64,000 nucleotides of DNA from an uncultured Prevotellaceae bacterium (GTDB taxonomy: Bacteria > Bacteroidota > Bacteroidia > Bacteroidales > Bacteroidaceae): positions 1-64,000 of the forward strand of contig CACYQD010000009.1 of NCBI GenBank assembly GCA_902776475.1. Reading direction: 5' to 3'. Made by a program: the position numbers and the translations under genes. Numbering within the stretch: position 1 is the stretch's first letter; every line of letters begins with the position of its first letter. Positions 8,962 through 15,865 of this stretch are shown in pieces. The notes below the pieces were generated by a model. The model was not told the origin of the DNA. It saw nothing but the letters and a program-made list of their open reading frames with translations, and did not search any database.

Positions 8962-8986
8962 GGAGGGTGTGGGCGACACACCCTCC
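8962..8986 (+). terminator. Hairpin between the two TPR genes, probable terminator
   Basis: GGAGGGTGTG (8962-8971) and CACACCCTCC (8977-8986) form a perfect 10-bp stem with a 5-nt loop. Only a short T pair follows, so termination may be partial. The hairpin overlaps an alternative upstream start of the next gene at 8969 and argues for the start at 9020. Confidence 0.6.
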
Positions 8987-9019
8987 TTCATAGTGGGAAA
9001 TTTCAGACCCACCTTAAGG

Positions 9020-10228
9020 ATGAAAAGATTGTTTTTATACGCTCTATTGTTATGCTTCCCGCTGATGGCAAATGCCCAGAAAAAAGCGATCAACGAGGCT
9101 GGCAATTATGTTAAAAGCGCAAAGAATCTCGACAAGGCGGAGAAATTGATGACCGACCTGCTGAGAGATTCCACCAACCAGAGAAATGAGAAAATCTGGA
9201 CGACACTGATCGATGCCGTCAAACTGCAGTATGTTCAGGGAAATGAGAAACTGTATCTCAAGCAGAAATATGATACCGCTTCTCTTTTCACTATTGCACG
9301 GAAATTATTCACATTCTGCGAGGAATTTGACAGCATCGAAGCATTGCCCAATAAAAAAGGCGAGGTGAAAATCAAGCACCGTACGAAAAATGCGGAATAC
9401 CTCAACGGCCTCAGACCCAACCTTTTCAATGGTGGCGCTTATTTTGTGAGAAAACTCGACTTCCAACGGTCATGGGATTTCTACGATGCCTACCTGGATT
9501 GTGAGAATCAACCGCTTTTCACCGGCTACAAATATGCGGAGTCTGATACCCTCCGGCCTACAGCGGCCTATTGGGCCCTCTATTCCGGTTATCGGCTCAA
9601 TGATGCAGGGAAAGTATTGAAATACCAACTGCTTGCGGAAAAGGACTCCGGAAAACTCGACAATGTCTTGCAATACGTTGCGGAGACCCATCTGCTCAGG
9701 GCTGATACGATGGCATACGTGGCAACCCTGAGAAGAGGATTCGACAACAATCCACGACATCTTTTTTTCTTCCCCAGACTGGTCGACTACTTCAACAGCT
9801 GTGGCATGGCCGACTCCTCCATGGTCTATATCGACCGCGCGCTGGACAATGACAGCACCAACGCGCTCTTCCTTTTTGCCAAGAGTGCCGCCTTGCTCAA
9901 TACAGGTGATTATGACAAGTGTATCCAGGTCACAGACAGACTGCTGGCCATCAACGACAGCATGCCGGAGGCTTACTGCAACATGGGTCTGGCCTACTAT
10001 AACCAGGCCTTGGGCTTGGAGAAAACCATGACGCGCAACAACCGCAAGAAGCGCAGGGCTGTCAATGAGTTGTATGAGAAGAGCAGACCCTACATGGAAA
10101 AATTCCGTCAGCTGGCTCCAGACCAGAAAGTCAAATGGGTTCCTGCCCTTTATACCATCTATCTGAATCTCAATATGGGAAAAGAATTTGACGAGATAGA
10201 CAAAATGCGTGAGAAGATGCAGCATTGA
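9020..10228 (+). CDS. Exported TPR protein (paralogue of the preceding gene)
   Basis: The protein has 402 residues. ATG 9020 gives a clean signal peptide ([20 protein letters not shown]), whereas the longer frame from 8969 starts inside a hairpin. TPR-like helices are clearest at '[20 protein letters not shown]' and '[20 protein letters not shown]'. The same order of conserved blocks as in the preceding protein ('[10 protein letters not shown]', 'LFNGGAYF', a basic stretch 'RNNRKKRR', and a 'KVKWVPALY' end block) shows a common origin. It is likely periplasmic and its partner is unknown. serC follows with its own promoter. Confidence 0.83.
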   Translation: MKRLFLYALLLCFPLMANAQKKAINEAGNYVKSAKNLDKAEKLMTDLLRDSTNQRNEKIWTTLIDAVKLQYVQGNEKLYLKQKYDTASLFTIARKLFTFCEEFDSIEALPNKKGEVKIKHRTKNAEYLNGLRPNLFNGGAYFVRKLDFQRSWDFYDAYLDCENQPLFTGYKYAESDTLRPTAAYWALYSGYRLNDAGKVLKYQLLAEKDSGKLDNVLQYVAETHLLRADTMAYVATLRRGFDNNPRHLFFFPRLVDYFNSCGMADSSMVYIDRALDNDSTNALFLFAKSAALLNTGDYDKCIQVTDRLLAINDSMPEAYCNMGLAYYNQALGLEKTMTRNNRKKRRAVNELYEKSRPYMEKFRQLAPDQKVKWVPALYTIYLNLNMGKEFDEIDKMREKMQH

Positions 10229-10248
10229 GGGAAAAAACAAGCATATAA

Positions 10249-10280
10249 TTTGTGTATCTCACGAAAAACAAGTAATTTCG
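10249..10280 (+). promoter_or_regulatory. Promoter of the serine operon
   Basis: TTTG at 10249-10252, a 20-nt spacer and TAATTTCG at 10273-10280 match the Bacteroidetes consensus except for one base in the -7 box. The leader before serC would be about 50 nt. Confidence 0.7.
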
Positions 10281-10334
10281 CACTCGATTTATGATGTTCA
10301 TAAACATATAATAAAAACTTTAAACAACATTCAG

Positions 10335-11402
10335 ATGAAGAAGTACAATTTTAACGCTGGACCGTCCATTCTTCCCCGTGAGGTCATCGAAAAGACAGCT
10401 CAGCAGATTTTAGACTTCAATGGCAGTGGCCTCTCTCTCGCTGAGATCAGTCACAGAGCAAAAGATTTCCAACCCGTGGTCGATGAGGCTGTCGCTCTCA
10501 TCAAGGAACTTCTACAGGTGCCCGAGGGCTACTCCGTGATTTTCCTCGGTGGCGGTGCCTCCCTTGAGTTCTGTATGGTCCCCTTCAATTTCCTCATCAA
10601 GAAAGCTGCTTATCTCAATACAGGCACTTGGGCCAAGAAAGCCATGAAAGAGGCCAAACTCTTTGGAGAAGTGGTCGAGGTGGCTTCCTCAGCCGATGCC
10701 AACTACACCTTCATCCCGAAGGGCTGGACATGCCCTGACGATGTTGACTATCTCCATATCACGACCAACAATACCATCTATGGTACGGAGATCCGCAAGG
10801 ACCTGGATGTCAATGTGAGGCTTATCGCCGATATGTCATCCGACATCTTCAGCCGTCCCATCGATGTTGCCAAATACGATTGCATCTACGGTGGTGCACA
10901 GAAAAACCTCGCCATGGCGGGTGTCACCCTCGTCATCGTCAAGGACGAGGCTCTCGGAAAGGCTCCACGCCAGATTCCGACCATGCTCGATTACCGTACC
11001 CATGTCGAGAAAGGTTCCATGTTCAATACTCCTCCTGTGGTTCCCATCTACAGTGCCCTTGAGACCCTGCGTTGGATCAAGGCCAATGGCGGTGTGGAGG
11101 CCATGGACAAGTTGGCCAAGCAGCGTGCTGAGATCGTCTATTCCGAGATCGACCGCAACAAGCTGTTCCGCGGAACGGTGGTCGAGGAAGACCGTTCACT
11201 GATGAACATCTGCTTCGTGATGAACGAGGAGTATAAGGATCTCGAGAAACCGTTCTTCGAGTTTGCCACAGCACAGGGCATGGTGGGCATCAAGGGCCAC
11301 CGCTCCGTTGGCGGATTCCGCGCCAGCTGCTACAATGCCCAGACCATTGAGGGTGTGCAGGCTCTCGTGAAGTGCATGAAGGAATTTGAGGCTCAAAATT
11401 GA
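10335..11402 (+). CDS. serC: 3-phosphoserine/phosphohydroxythreonine transaminase SerC
   Basis: SerC transfers an amino group from glutamate to 3-phosphohydroxypyruvate, giving phosphoserine; it also serves in pyridoxal phosphate synthesis. The 355-residue protein begins [17 protein letters not shown], the hallmark N-terminus. The pyridoxal-phosphate lysine is K190 in '[11 protein letters not shown]', and the C-terminal arginine block is '[16 protein letters not shown]'. The longer frame from 10209 runs through the promoter and is not used. serA begins 7 nt after its stop, so two steps of serine synthesis are encoded together. Confidence 0.98.
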   Translation: MKKYNFNAGPSILPREVIEKTAQQILDFNGSGLSLAEISHRAKDFQPVVDEAVALIKELLQVPEGYSVIFLGGGASLEFCMVPFNFLIKKAAYLNTGTWAKKAMKEAKLFGEVVEVASSADANYTFIPKGWTCPDDVDYLHITTNNTIYGTEIRKDLDVNVRLIADMSSDIFSRPIDVAKYDCIYGGAQKNLAMAGVTLVIVKDEALGKAPRQIPTMLDYRTHVEKGSMFNTPPVVPIYSALETLRWIKANGGVEAMDKLAKQRAEIVYSEIDRNKLFRGTVVEEDRSLMNICFVMNEEYKDLEKPFFEFATAQGMVGIKGHRSVGGFRASCYNAQTIEGVQALVKCMKEFEAQN

Positions 11403-11409
11403 TGACATC

Positions 11410-12327
11410 ATGAAAATTCTCGTAGCAACAGAAAAACCCTTCGCAGCTGCTGCTGTCGAAGGCATTCGAAAAGAAGTGGAAGCAGCAGGCCATGAGCTGG
11501 CTCTGTTGGAGAAATACACCGAGAAGTCACAGCTTCTCAATGCCGTGGCTGATGCTGACGCCATGATCATCCGCTCTGACAAAGTGGACGCTGAGGTGTT
11601 GGACGCTGCCAAGAACCTGAAAATCGTGGTGCGCGCTGGTGCTGGATATGATAACATCGACCTCGCTGCAGCTACTGCACACAACGTGGTGGCAGAGAAC
11701 ACCCCGGGACAAAATGCCAATGCCGTGGCCGAACTGGTGTTCGGACTGCTCGTGATGGCCGTTCGTGGTTTCTACAGCGGTAAGGCTGGTTCCGAACTGT
11801 TGGGCAAGAAACTCGGTATCCTTGCTTTTGGTAATGTCGGTCGCAACGTGGCCCGTATCGCCAAGGGCTTCGGCATGGATGTCTATGCTTATGATGCCTA
11901 TTGTCCTGCCGACGTGATCGAGGCTGCCGGTGTGCATGCCGTGGCCAATCAGGACGCACTCTTCGAGCAGTGTGACGTAGTGTCTCTCCATATCCCGGCA
12001 ACTGCTGAGACCAAGCAGAGCATCAACCGTGCTCTGGTGGGCAAGATGAAGAAAGGTGGCGTGCTGGTCAATACAGCCCGCAAGGAGGTCATCAATGAGG
12101 CAGAACTCCTGCAGCTCATGGCTGAGCGCACCGACCTGAAATATGTCACCGACATCAAGCCGGATGCCGATGCTGAGTTCGCCGCTTTCGAAGGCCGCTA
12201 TTTCAGCACCCCCAAGAAGATGGGTGCCCAGACAGCCGAGGCCAACATCAATGCCGGCATCGCAGCAGCTAAGCAGATCAATGCTTACTTTGCTGACGGT
12301 TGCACAAAATTTCAAGTGAACAAATAA
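11410..12327 (+). CDS. serA: D-3-phosphoglycerate dehydrogenase, short form without ACT domain
   Basis: SerA oxidises 3-phosphoglycerate to 3-phosphohydroxypyruvate with NAD, the first step of serine synthesis. The 305-residue protein has an N-terminal substrate domain ('VVRAGAGYDNID'), an NAD-binding fold ('LGILAFGNVGRNVARIAKG') and the catalytic arginine in 'NTARKEVI'. It lacks the ACT domain that gives serine feedback in E. coli. The usual active-site histidine of the 'PHIGA' motif is replaced: here the block reads TPKKMGAQTAEA, with lysine at the histidine position, as described for type IIIK enzymes. ATG 11410 follows the serC stop by 7 nt. A terminator lies right after the gene. Confidence 0.93.
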   Translation: MKILVATEKPFAAAAVEGIRKEVEAAGHELALLEKYTEKSQLLNAVADADAMIIRSDKVDAEVLDAAKNLKIVVRAGAGYDNIDLAAATAHNVVAENTPGQNANAVAELVFGLLVMAVRGFYSGKAGSELLGKKLGILAFGNVGRNVARIAKGFGMDVYAYDAYCPADVIEAAGVHAVANQDALFEQCDVVSLHIPATAETKQSINRALVGKMKKGGVLVNTARKEVINEAELLQLMAERTDLKYVTDIKPDADAEFAAFEGRYFSTPKKMGAQTAEANINAGIAAAKQINAYFADGCTKFQVNK

Positions 12328-12335
12328 TCATGGAG

Positions 12336-12372
12336 TGGAGACGCGGCGATGCTGCGTCTCCATTTCTTTTTT
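12336..12372 (+). terminator. Rho-independent terminator inside the serine operon
   Basis: TGGAGACGC (12336-12344) and GCGTCTCCA (12354-12362) form a perfect 9-bp stem, followed by a T-rich run to 12372. It sits between serA and the DUF1015 gene 13 nt before the latter's start, so the downstream pair depends on read-through or a separate promoter. The stem sequence resembles the AGAGACGCCAC repeat arms found elsewhere in the window. Confidence 0.82.
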
Positions 12373-12384
12373 AAATCTAAAACT

Positions 12385-13632
12385 ATGGCTACAGTAAAAC
12401 CATTCAAGGGCTTGCGTCCGCCGCGTGATCTGGTGGAGAAGGTGGAGTCCCGCCCTTATGATGTGCTCAACTCAGAAGAGGCCCGCAGCGAAGCGGGTGA
12501 TAATGAGATGAGTCTTTATCACATCATCAAACCTGAGATTGATTTCGAGCCGGGCACCAGTGAGTACGACCCCAAAGTCTATGAGCGTGCAGCCCAGAAC
12601 TTCCAGAAGTTCCAAGACAAGGGATGGCTTGTGCAGGACGAGGAGGAGCACTACTACATCTATGCCCAGACCATGAATGGCAAGACCCAGTATGGACTTG
12701 TCGTCGCCGCCCATGTCGATGATTATTTGAAGGGCCGGATCAAGAAACATGAGCTCACACGCCGCGACAAAGAGGAAGACCGTATGAAGCATGTCAGGGT
12801 CAACAATGCCAATGTGGAGCCAGTCTTCTTCGCATATCCCGACAACCACGTGCTCGACCGCGTCATCAGCCGCTATGCCGACGAAGAACCGGTATATGAT
12901 TTCATCGCTCCTATCGACGGCTTCCGTCATCGCTTCTGGGTCATCTCCGACCGCGATGACATCGATGTCATCACCCGTGAGTTCTCCAACATTCCCTACC
13001 TCTATATCGCCGACGGACATCATCGTTCGGCAGCAGCAGCCTTGGTCTGCGCGGAGAAGCAGAAGGAGAATCCCAACCATAGAGGCGATGAGGAATACAA
13101 TTATTTCATGGCGGTCTGTTTCCAGGCTTCCCAACTCACGATCCTCGATTACAACAGGGTGATCACCGACCTCAATGGTTTGACCCCGGCGGAATTTATG
13201 ACGGCCCTGGATAAGCATTTCACCATCGAGGACATGGGAGAGGACATCTACAAGCCCAAGCGCTTGCATGAGTTCTCGCTCTATCTCGACAATCATTGGT
13301 ATCGTCTGGTGGCGCGCCGCGGGTCTTACGACAACAGCGATCCCATCGGTGTGCTCGATGTCGATATCTCCTCTCGTCTGATACTCGATGGCATCCTGGG
13401 CATCACCGACCTGCGCAGTTCCAAGCGCATCGACTTCGTCGGTGGCCTGCGTGGACTTGAGGAACTCAAGCGCCGTGTCGATAGCGGTGAGATGCGTCTT
13501 GCCCTGGCCCTTTATCCCGTCTCCATGAAACAAATCATGGATATCGCCGACAGCGGCAATATCATGCCGCCTAAGGCCACTTGGTTTGAACCGAAACTGC
13601 GGTCAGGACTCGTCATCCATAAGCTTTCATGA
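12385..13632 (+). CDS. DUF1015 family protein
   Basis: The protein has 415 residues and matches the DUF1015 family, which is often encoded beside serC and serA in Bacteroidetes. It starts MATVKPFKGLRPPRDLVEKV, has 'SRPYDVLNSEEAR' and 'YIADGHHRSAAAA', both typical of the family, and ends 'FEPKLRSGLVIHKL'. No signal peptide or membrane segment is seen, so it is probably cytoplasmic. The biochemical function is not established; the steady linkage suggests a role near serine metabolism. The frame beginning at 12349 starts inside a terminator, so ATG 12385 is chosen. It overlaps the next gene by 4 nt (ATGA). Confidence 0.9.
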   Translation: MATVKPFKGLRPPRDLVEKVESRPYDVLNSEEARSEAGDNEMSLYHIIKPEIDFEPGTSEYDPKVYERAAQNFQKFQDKGWLVQDEEEHYYIYAQTMNGKTQYGLVVAAHVDDYLKGRIKKHELTRRDKEEDRMKHVRVNNANVEPVFFAYPDNHVLDRVISRYADEEPVYDFIAPIDGFRHRFWVISDRDDIDVITREFSNIPYLYIADGHHRSAAAALVCAEKQKENPNHRGDEEYNYFMAVCFQASQLTILDYNRVITDLNGLTPAEFMTALDKHFTIEDMGEDIYKPKRLHEFSLYLDNHWYRLVARRGSYDNSDPIGVLDVDISSRLILDGILGITDLRSSKRIDFVGGLRGLEELKRRVDSGEMRLALALYPVSMKQIMDIADSGNIMPPKATWFEPKLRSGLVIHKLS

Positions 13633-14219
13633 TGAGCGATGAGTTTCTCACCATCACCGACAGCGTGGGCGAGGGATTTTACTCCGAGAAGAGGAGCAAA
13701 TTTCTCGCCTTCGCTCATCATGTCTCTACACTGGAGGAGGTGAAAGACATTGTAGCCTCCTACCGCTCGAAGTATTATGACGCCAGGCACGTGTGCTATG
13801 CCTATATGCTGGGTTATGAGCGCAAGGATTTCCGTGCCAACGATGACGGAGAGCCCAGCAGCACAGCAGGTAAACCCATTCTCGGACAGATCAACAGCAG
13901 GGAATTGACCGATATACTGATTGTCGTGGTGCGCTATTATGGCGGGGTCAACCTGGGAACAGGAGGACTGATTGTCGCTTATCGTTCTGCTGCAGCGGAT
14001 GCCTTGGACCATTGTGAGGTCGTTTCCCGTCAGGTGGAGGAAACCGTCACCTATCAGTATCCTTATGTCATGATGAATGATGTGATGCGAATCGTCAAGG
14101 AACTCTCTCCACGTATTGTCTCACAGTCTTTCGACAATACCTGCAGCATCACGTTGGCTATCCGCAAGTCAGCCGCTGAGAATCTGCGAAATCGTCTGCA
14201 GCATCTCTCCTTTGAGTGA
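13629..14219 (+). CDS. YigZ/IMPACT family protein
   Basis: The protein has 196 residues, with an N-terminal Impact domain ('SKFLAFAHHV', 'ARHVCYAYMLG', 'NDDGEPSSTAGKPIL' and 'VVRYYGGVNLGTGGLIVAY') and a C-terminal DUF1949-like ferredoxin fold. YigZ proteins are linked to translation control and have been tentatively called peptidase-like or RNA-binding; the exact activity is uncertain. It starts at ATG 13629, overlapping the DUF1015 stop by 4 nt, so translation is coupled. ATG 13632 is an alternative. It closes the serine operon. Confidence 0.93.
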   Translation: MMSDEFLTITDSVGEGFYSEKRSKFLAFAHHVSTLEEVKDIVASYRSKYYDARHVCYAYMLGYERKDFRANDDGEPSSTAGKPILGQINSRELTDILIVVVRYYGGVNLGTGGLIVAYRSAAADALDHCEVVSRQVEETVTYQYPYVMMNDVMRIVKELSPRIVSQSFDNTCSITLAIRKSAAENLRNRLQHLSFE

Positions 14220-14222
14220 TGC

Positions 14223-14253
14223 CTGTCCATAGACGATGTATGGGCAGACTCTT
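14223..14253 (+). terminator. Possible terminator after yigZ
   Basis: CTGTCCATA (14223-14231) can pair with TATGGGCAG (14239-14247) with one G-T pair, and a pyrimidine-rich stretch follows. The stem is weaker than the other terminators here. Confidence 0.45.
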
Positions 14254-14310
14254 CTTCTTCCCGCAGATAAGCTATTTTTGAGCCTCAATTCTTATTTTCA
14301 ATGGTTTTTC

Positions 14311-14341
14311 TTTGAGAATCCAAAACTTCTTTGTAATTTTG
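14311..14341 (+). promoter_or_regulatory. Promoter of tRNA-Ser(CGA)
   Basis: TTTG at 14311-14314, a 19-nt spacer and TAATTTTG at 14334-14341 match the Bacteroidetes consensus. The mature tRNA begins 14 nt after the -7 box. Confidence 0.83.
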
Positions 14342-14354
14342 CACCATCATAAGA

Positions 14355-14442
14355 GGAAAGTTGGCAGAGTGATCGAATGCGCTGGACTCGAAATCCGGTA
14401 TACCCATTACGGGTATCGGGGGTTTGAATCCCTCACTTTCCG
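14355..14442 (+). tRNA. tRNA-Ser (anticodon CGA)
   Basis: The 88-nt sequence folds as a class II tRNA. The acceptor arms GGAAAGT and ACTTTCC pair fully, the anticodon stem CTGGA/TCCGG encloses loop CTCGAAA with anticodon CGA, and a long variable arm (TACCCATTACGGGTA) is present, as required for serine. The T arm is GGGGGTTTGAATCCCTC-like. CCA is not encoded. It reads UCG codons. Confidence 0.96.
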
Positions 14443-14452
14443 CTAAATATCA

Positions 14453-14620
14453 GTAGAGACGTCACATTGTGGCGTCTCTGTTGTTAATATGGAAGCCAAT
14501 AGTAGAGACGTCACATCGTGGCGTCTCTGTTGTTAGTATGGGAGCTAAAAGTAGAGACGCCACATCGTGGCGTCTCTGTTGACATAGGAGAAAATAAGAC
14601 TCCGTACTTGGCGTCTCTAT
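14453..14620 (+). repeat. Array of palindromic hairpin repeats, 49-bp period
   Basis: Three 25-nt palindromes lie at 14455-14479, 14504-14528 and 14553-14577. Each has an arm AGAGACGYCAC, a 3-nt loop and an arm GTGGCGTCTCT. The third copy is perfect and the first two have one wobble. A fourth, degenerate right arm (GGCGTCTCT) is at about 14610-14618. A related palindrome occurs at 38319-38343 and a fragment at 52804-52822. The 24-nt gaps between palindromes are similar to each other, unlike CRISPR spacers. Confidence 0.92.
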
Positions 14621-14731
14621 AGTTAATCTTGTTTTAGGAATATGCTTGTCATCCAATCAAGGACATGTCTATTTGCGCTTTTGATATCCCTACAAAGACA
14701 AAAGTAAGCAATAAAACGAGAATGATAAATC

Positions 14732-15070
14732 TCACCCAATTGTAAAGCCTGATGATTCTTTCTGCTTGGATATATAGTCGTCTGCACCGATATTAAGACC
14801 TTTCACCAGATTGTCCTCACCGTCAAGTGCCGTGATAAAGATGATGGGAATTTGAGCCGTCGCGGGATTGTCTTTCATTTTCCGGGCCATTTGAAATCCA
14901 GATATTTTGCCCATCATCACATCCAGCAGAATCAGCGAATAATCCTGCAGGGGTAGTTCAAGCGCCTCTTCGGCAGAATATGCTGTTGTCACCTCAAATC
15001 CTTCCGTTTCGAGGTTGTATTGAAGTATCTCACAGATATCCAACTCGTCATCTACAACAAGTATTTTCAT
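14732..15070 (-). pseudogene. Truncated OmpR-type response regulator (receiver domain only)
   Basis: The 112-residue product is a receiver domain beginning MKILVVDDELDICEILQYNL. The acidic pair is D7/D8, the phosphorylation site is D50 in LILLDVMM, the conserved threonine is in 'FITALDGEDN' and the lysine in 'ADDYISK'. Right after this lysine the sequence turns into an unrelated tail of ten residues and stops. The usual proline, the last helix and a winged-helix DNA-binding domain are missing. No histidine kinase is adjacent. It most likely is a remnant of a full OmpR-family regulator cut off near the repeat array, though a free-standing receiver protein cannot be excluded. Confidence 0.72.
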
Positions 15071-15294
15071 AAGTCATCAGCATCTGAAGTTCCAAAGGTA
15101 ATGTTTTTTCCTGAAAATGAAGAAAGGTATGTGTTACATTATGATGACAAATGCATGTCTATTACGATTATATCAGATTTCTCCGTCATGCATCGGATAA
15201 GAACAATGCACGAAAGGATTCCATTTATTTCTCAAAGATGAAGAAATCGTTCACAAAACATCACCCATATCATATCAGGTGTCGATTTTTTCAT

Positions 15295-15302
15295 TATATT
15301 TG
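15295..15302 (+). promoter_or_regulatory. -7 box of the repeat-protein gene
   Basis: TATATTTG matches TAnnTTTG and lies 44 nt before the gene at 15346. No clear TTG is seen at the expected distance upstream. The rest of 15071-15294 shows no other feature. Confidence 0.6.
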
Positions 15303-15345
15303 CAGTGTTGTTTTTTTATCCATTATCAACCACTAAATTTGTAGA

Positions 15346-15801
15346 ATGATGAAAAGACTATTTATGATTCTTGCGATGCTGGCAATGGTCGCAACGATCC
15401 ACGCCACAAAGATTTACCGCGGCAACAGCACATACGTGGGTAATGTGATCTACACATGGGATGGCAAGCATCTCTATCAAGGCAACTCTACTTATGTGGG
15501 CAATATCCTTTACACTTGGGATGGCAAACACCTCTATCAAGGCAACTCCACTTATGTGGGCAATATCCTCTACACCTGGGATGGCAAGCACATATTTAAT
15601 GGCAACACCACCTATGTAGGGAATATCCTCTACACATGGAATGGAAAAAACATGTTCCGCGGCAACACCACTTATGTGGGAGAGATCCTGTGCACGTGGG
15701 ATGGCAAGCACATTTTCAATGGCAACACCACTTATGTGGGCAACATCATTTACACGGCAGATGGGCCGATACCACCTGTCATCATCTCACTGCTGATGTA
15801 G
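15346..15801 (+). CDS. Secreted protein of six 20-residue repeats
   Basis: The 151-residue protein has a signal peptide (about residues 1-20) and then consists almost wholly of six tandem repeats of 20 residues, starting at I23. The consensus is LYQGNSTYVGNILYTWDGKH. The repeats are near-identical at DNA level (60-bp period), with changes such as IFNGNTTYVG in later copies, and a short hydrophobic tail (PPVIISLLM) ends the protein. The regular alternation of aromatic and polar residues suggests a beta-rich closed or stacked fold. Similar Gly-Asn-Tyr repeats occur in small exported Bacteroidetes proteins sometimes described as beta-flower proteins; I cannot confirm that match. It has its own promoter and is probably transcribed alone. 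Function is unknown. Confidence 0.85.
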   Translation: MMKRLFMILAMLAMVATIHATKIYRGNSTYVGNVIYTWDGKHLYQGNSTYVGNILYTWDGKHLYQGNSTYVGNILYTWDGKHIFNGNTTYVGNILYTWNGKNMFRGNTTYVGEILCTWDGKHIFNGNTTYVGNIIYTADGPIPPVIISLLM

Positions 15802-15865
15802 AAGTCGCTTGGGGTATTACTTCTTGCGGTATAGGTTTTTTGTGAATGGTTGGGTTGCTTGATTG

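Noticed and set aside
14453..14620. CRISPR array
   Set aside because: The repeats are palindromes with a 49-bp period, but the sequences between them are similar to each other and no cas gene is present.
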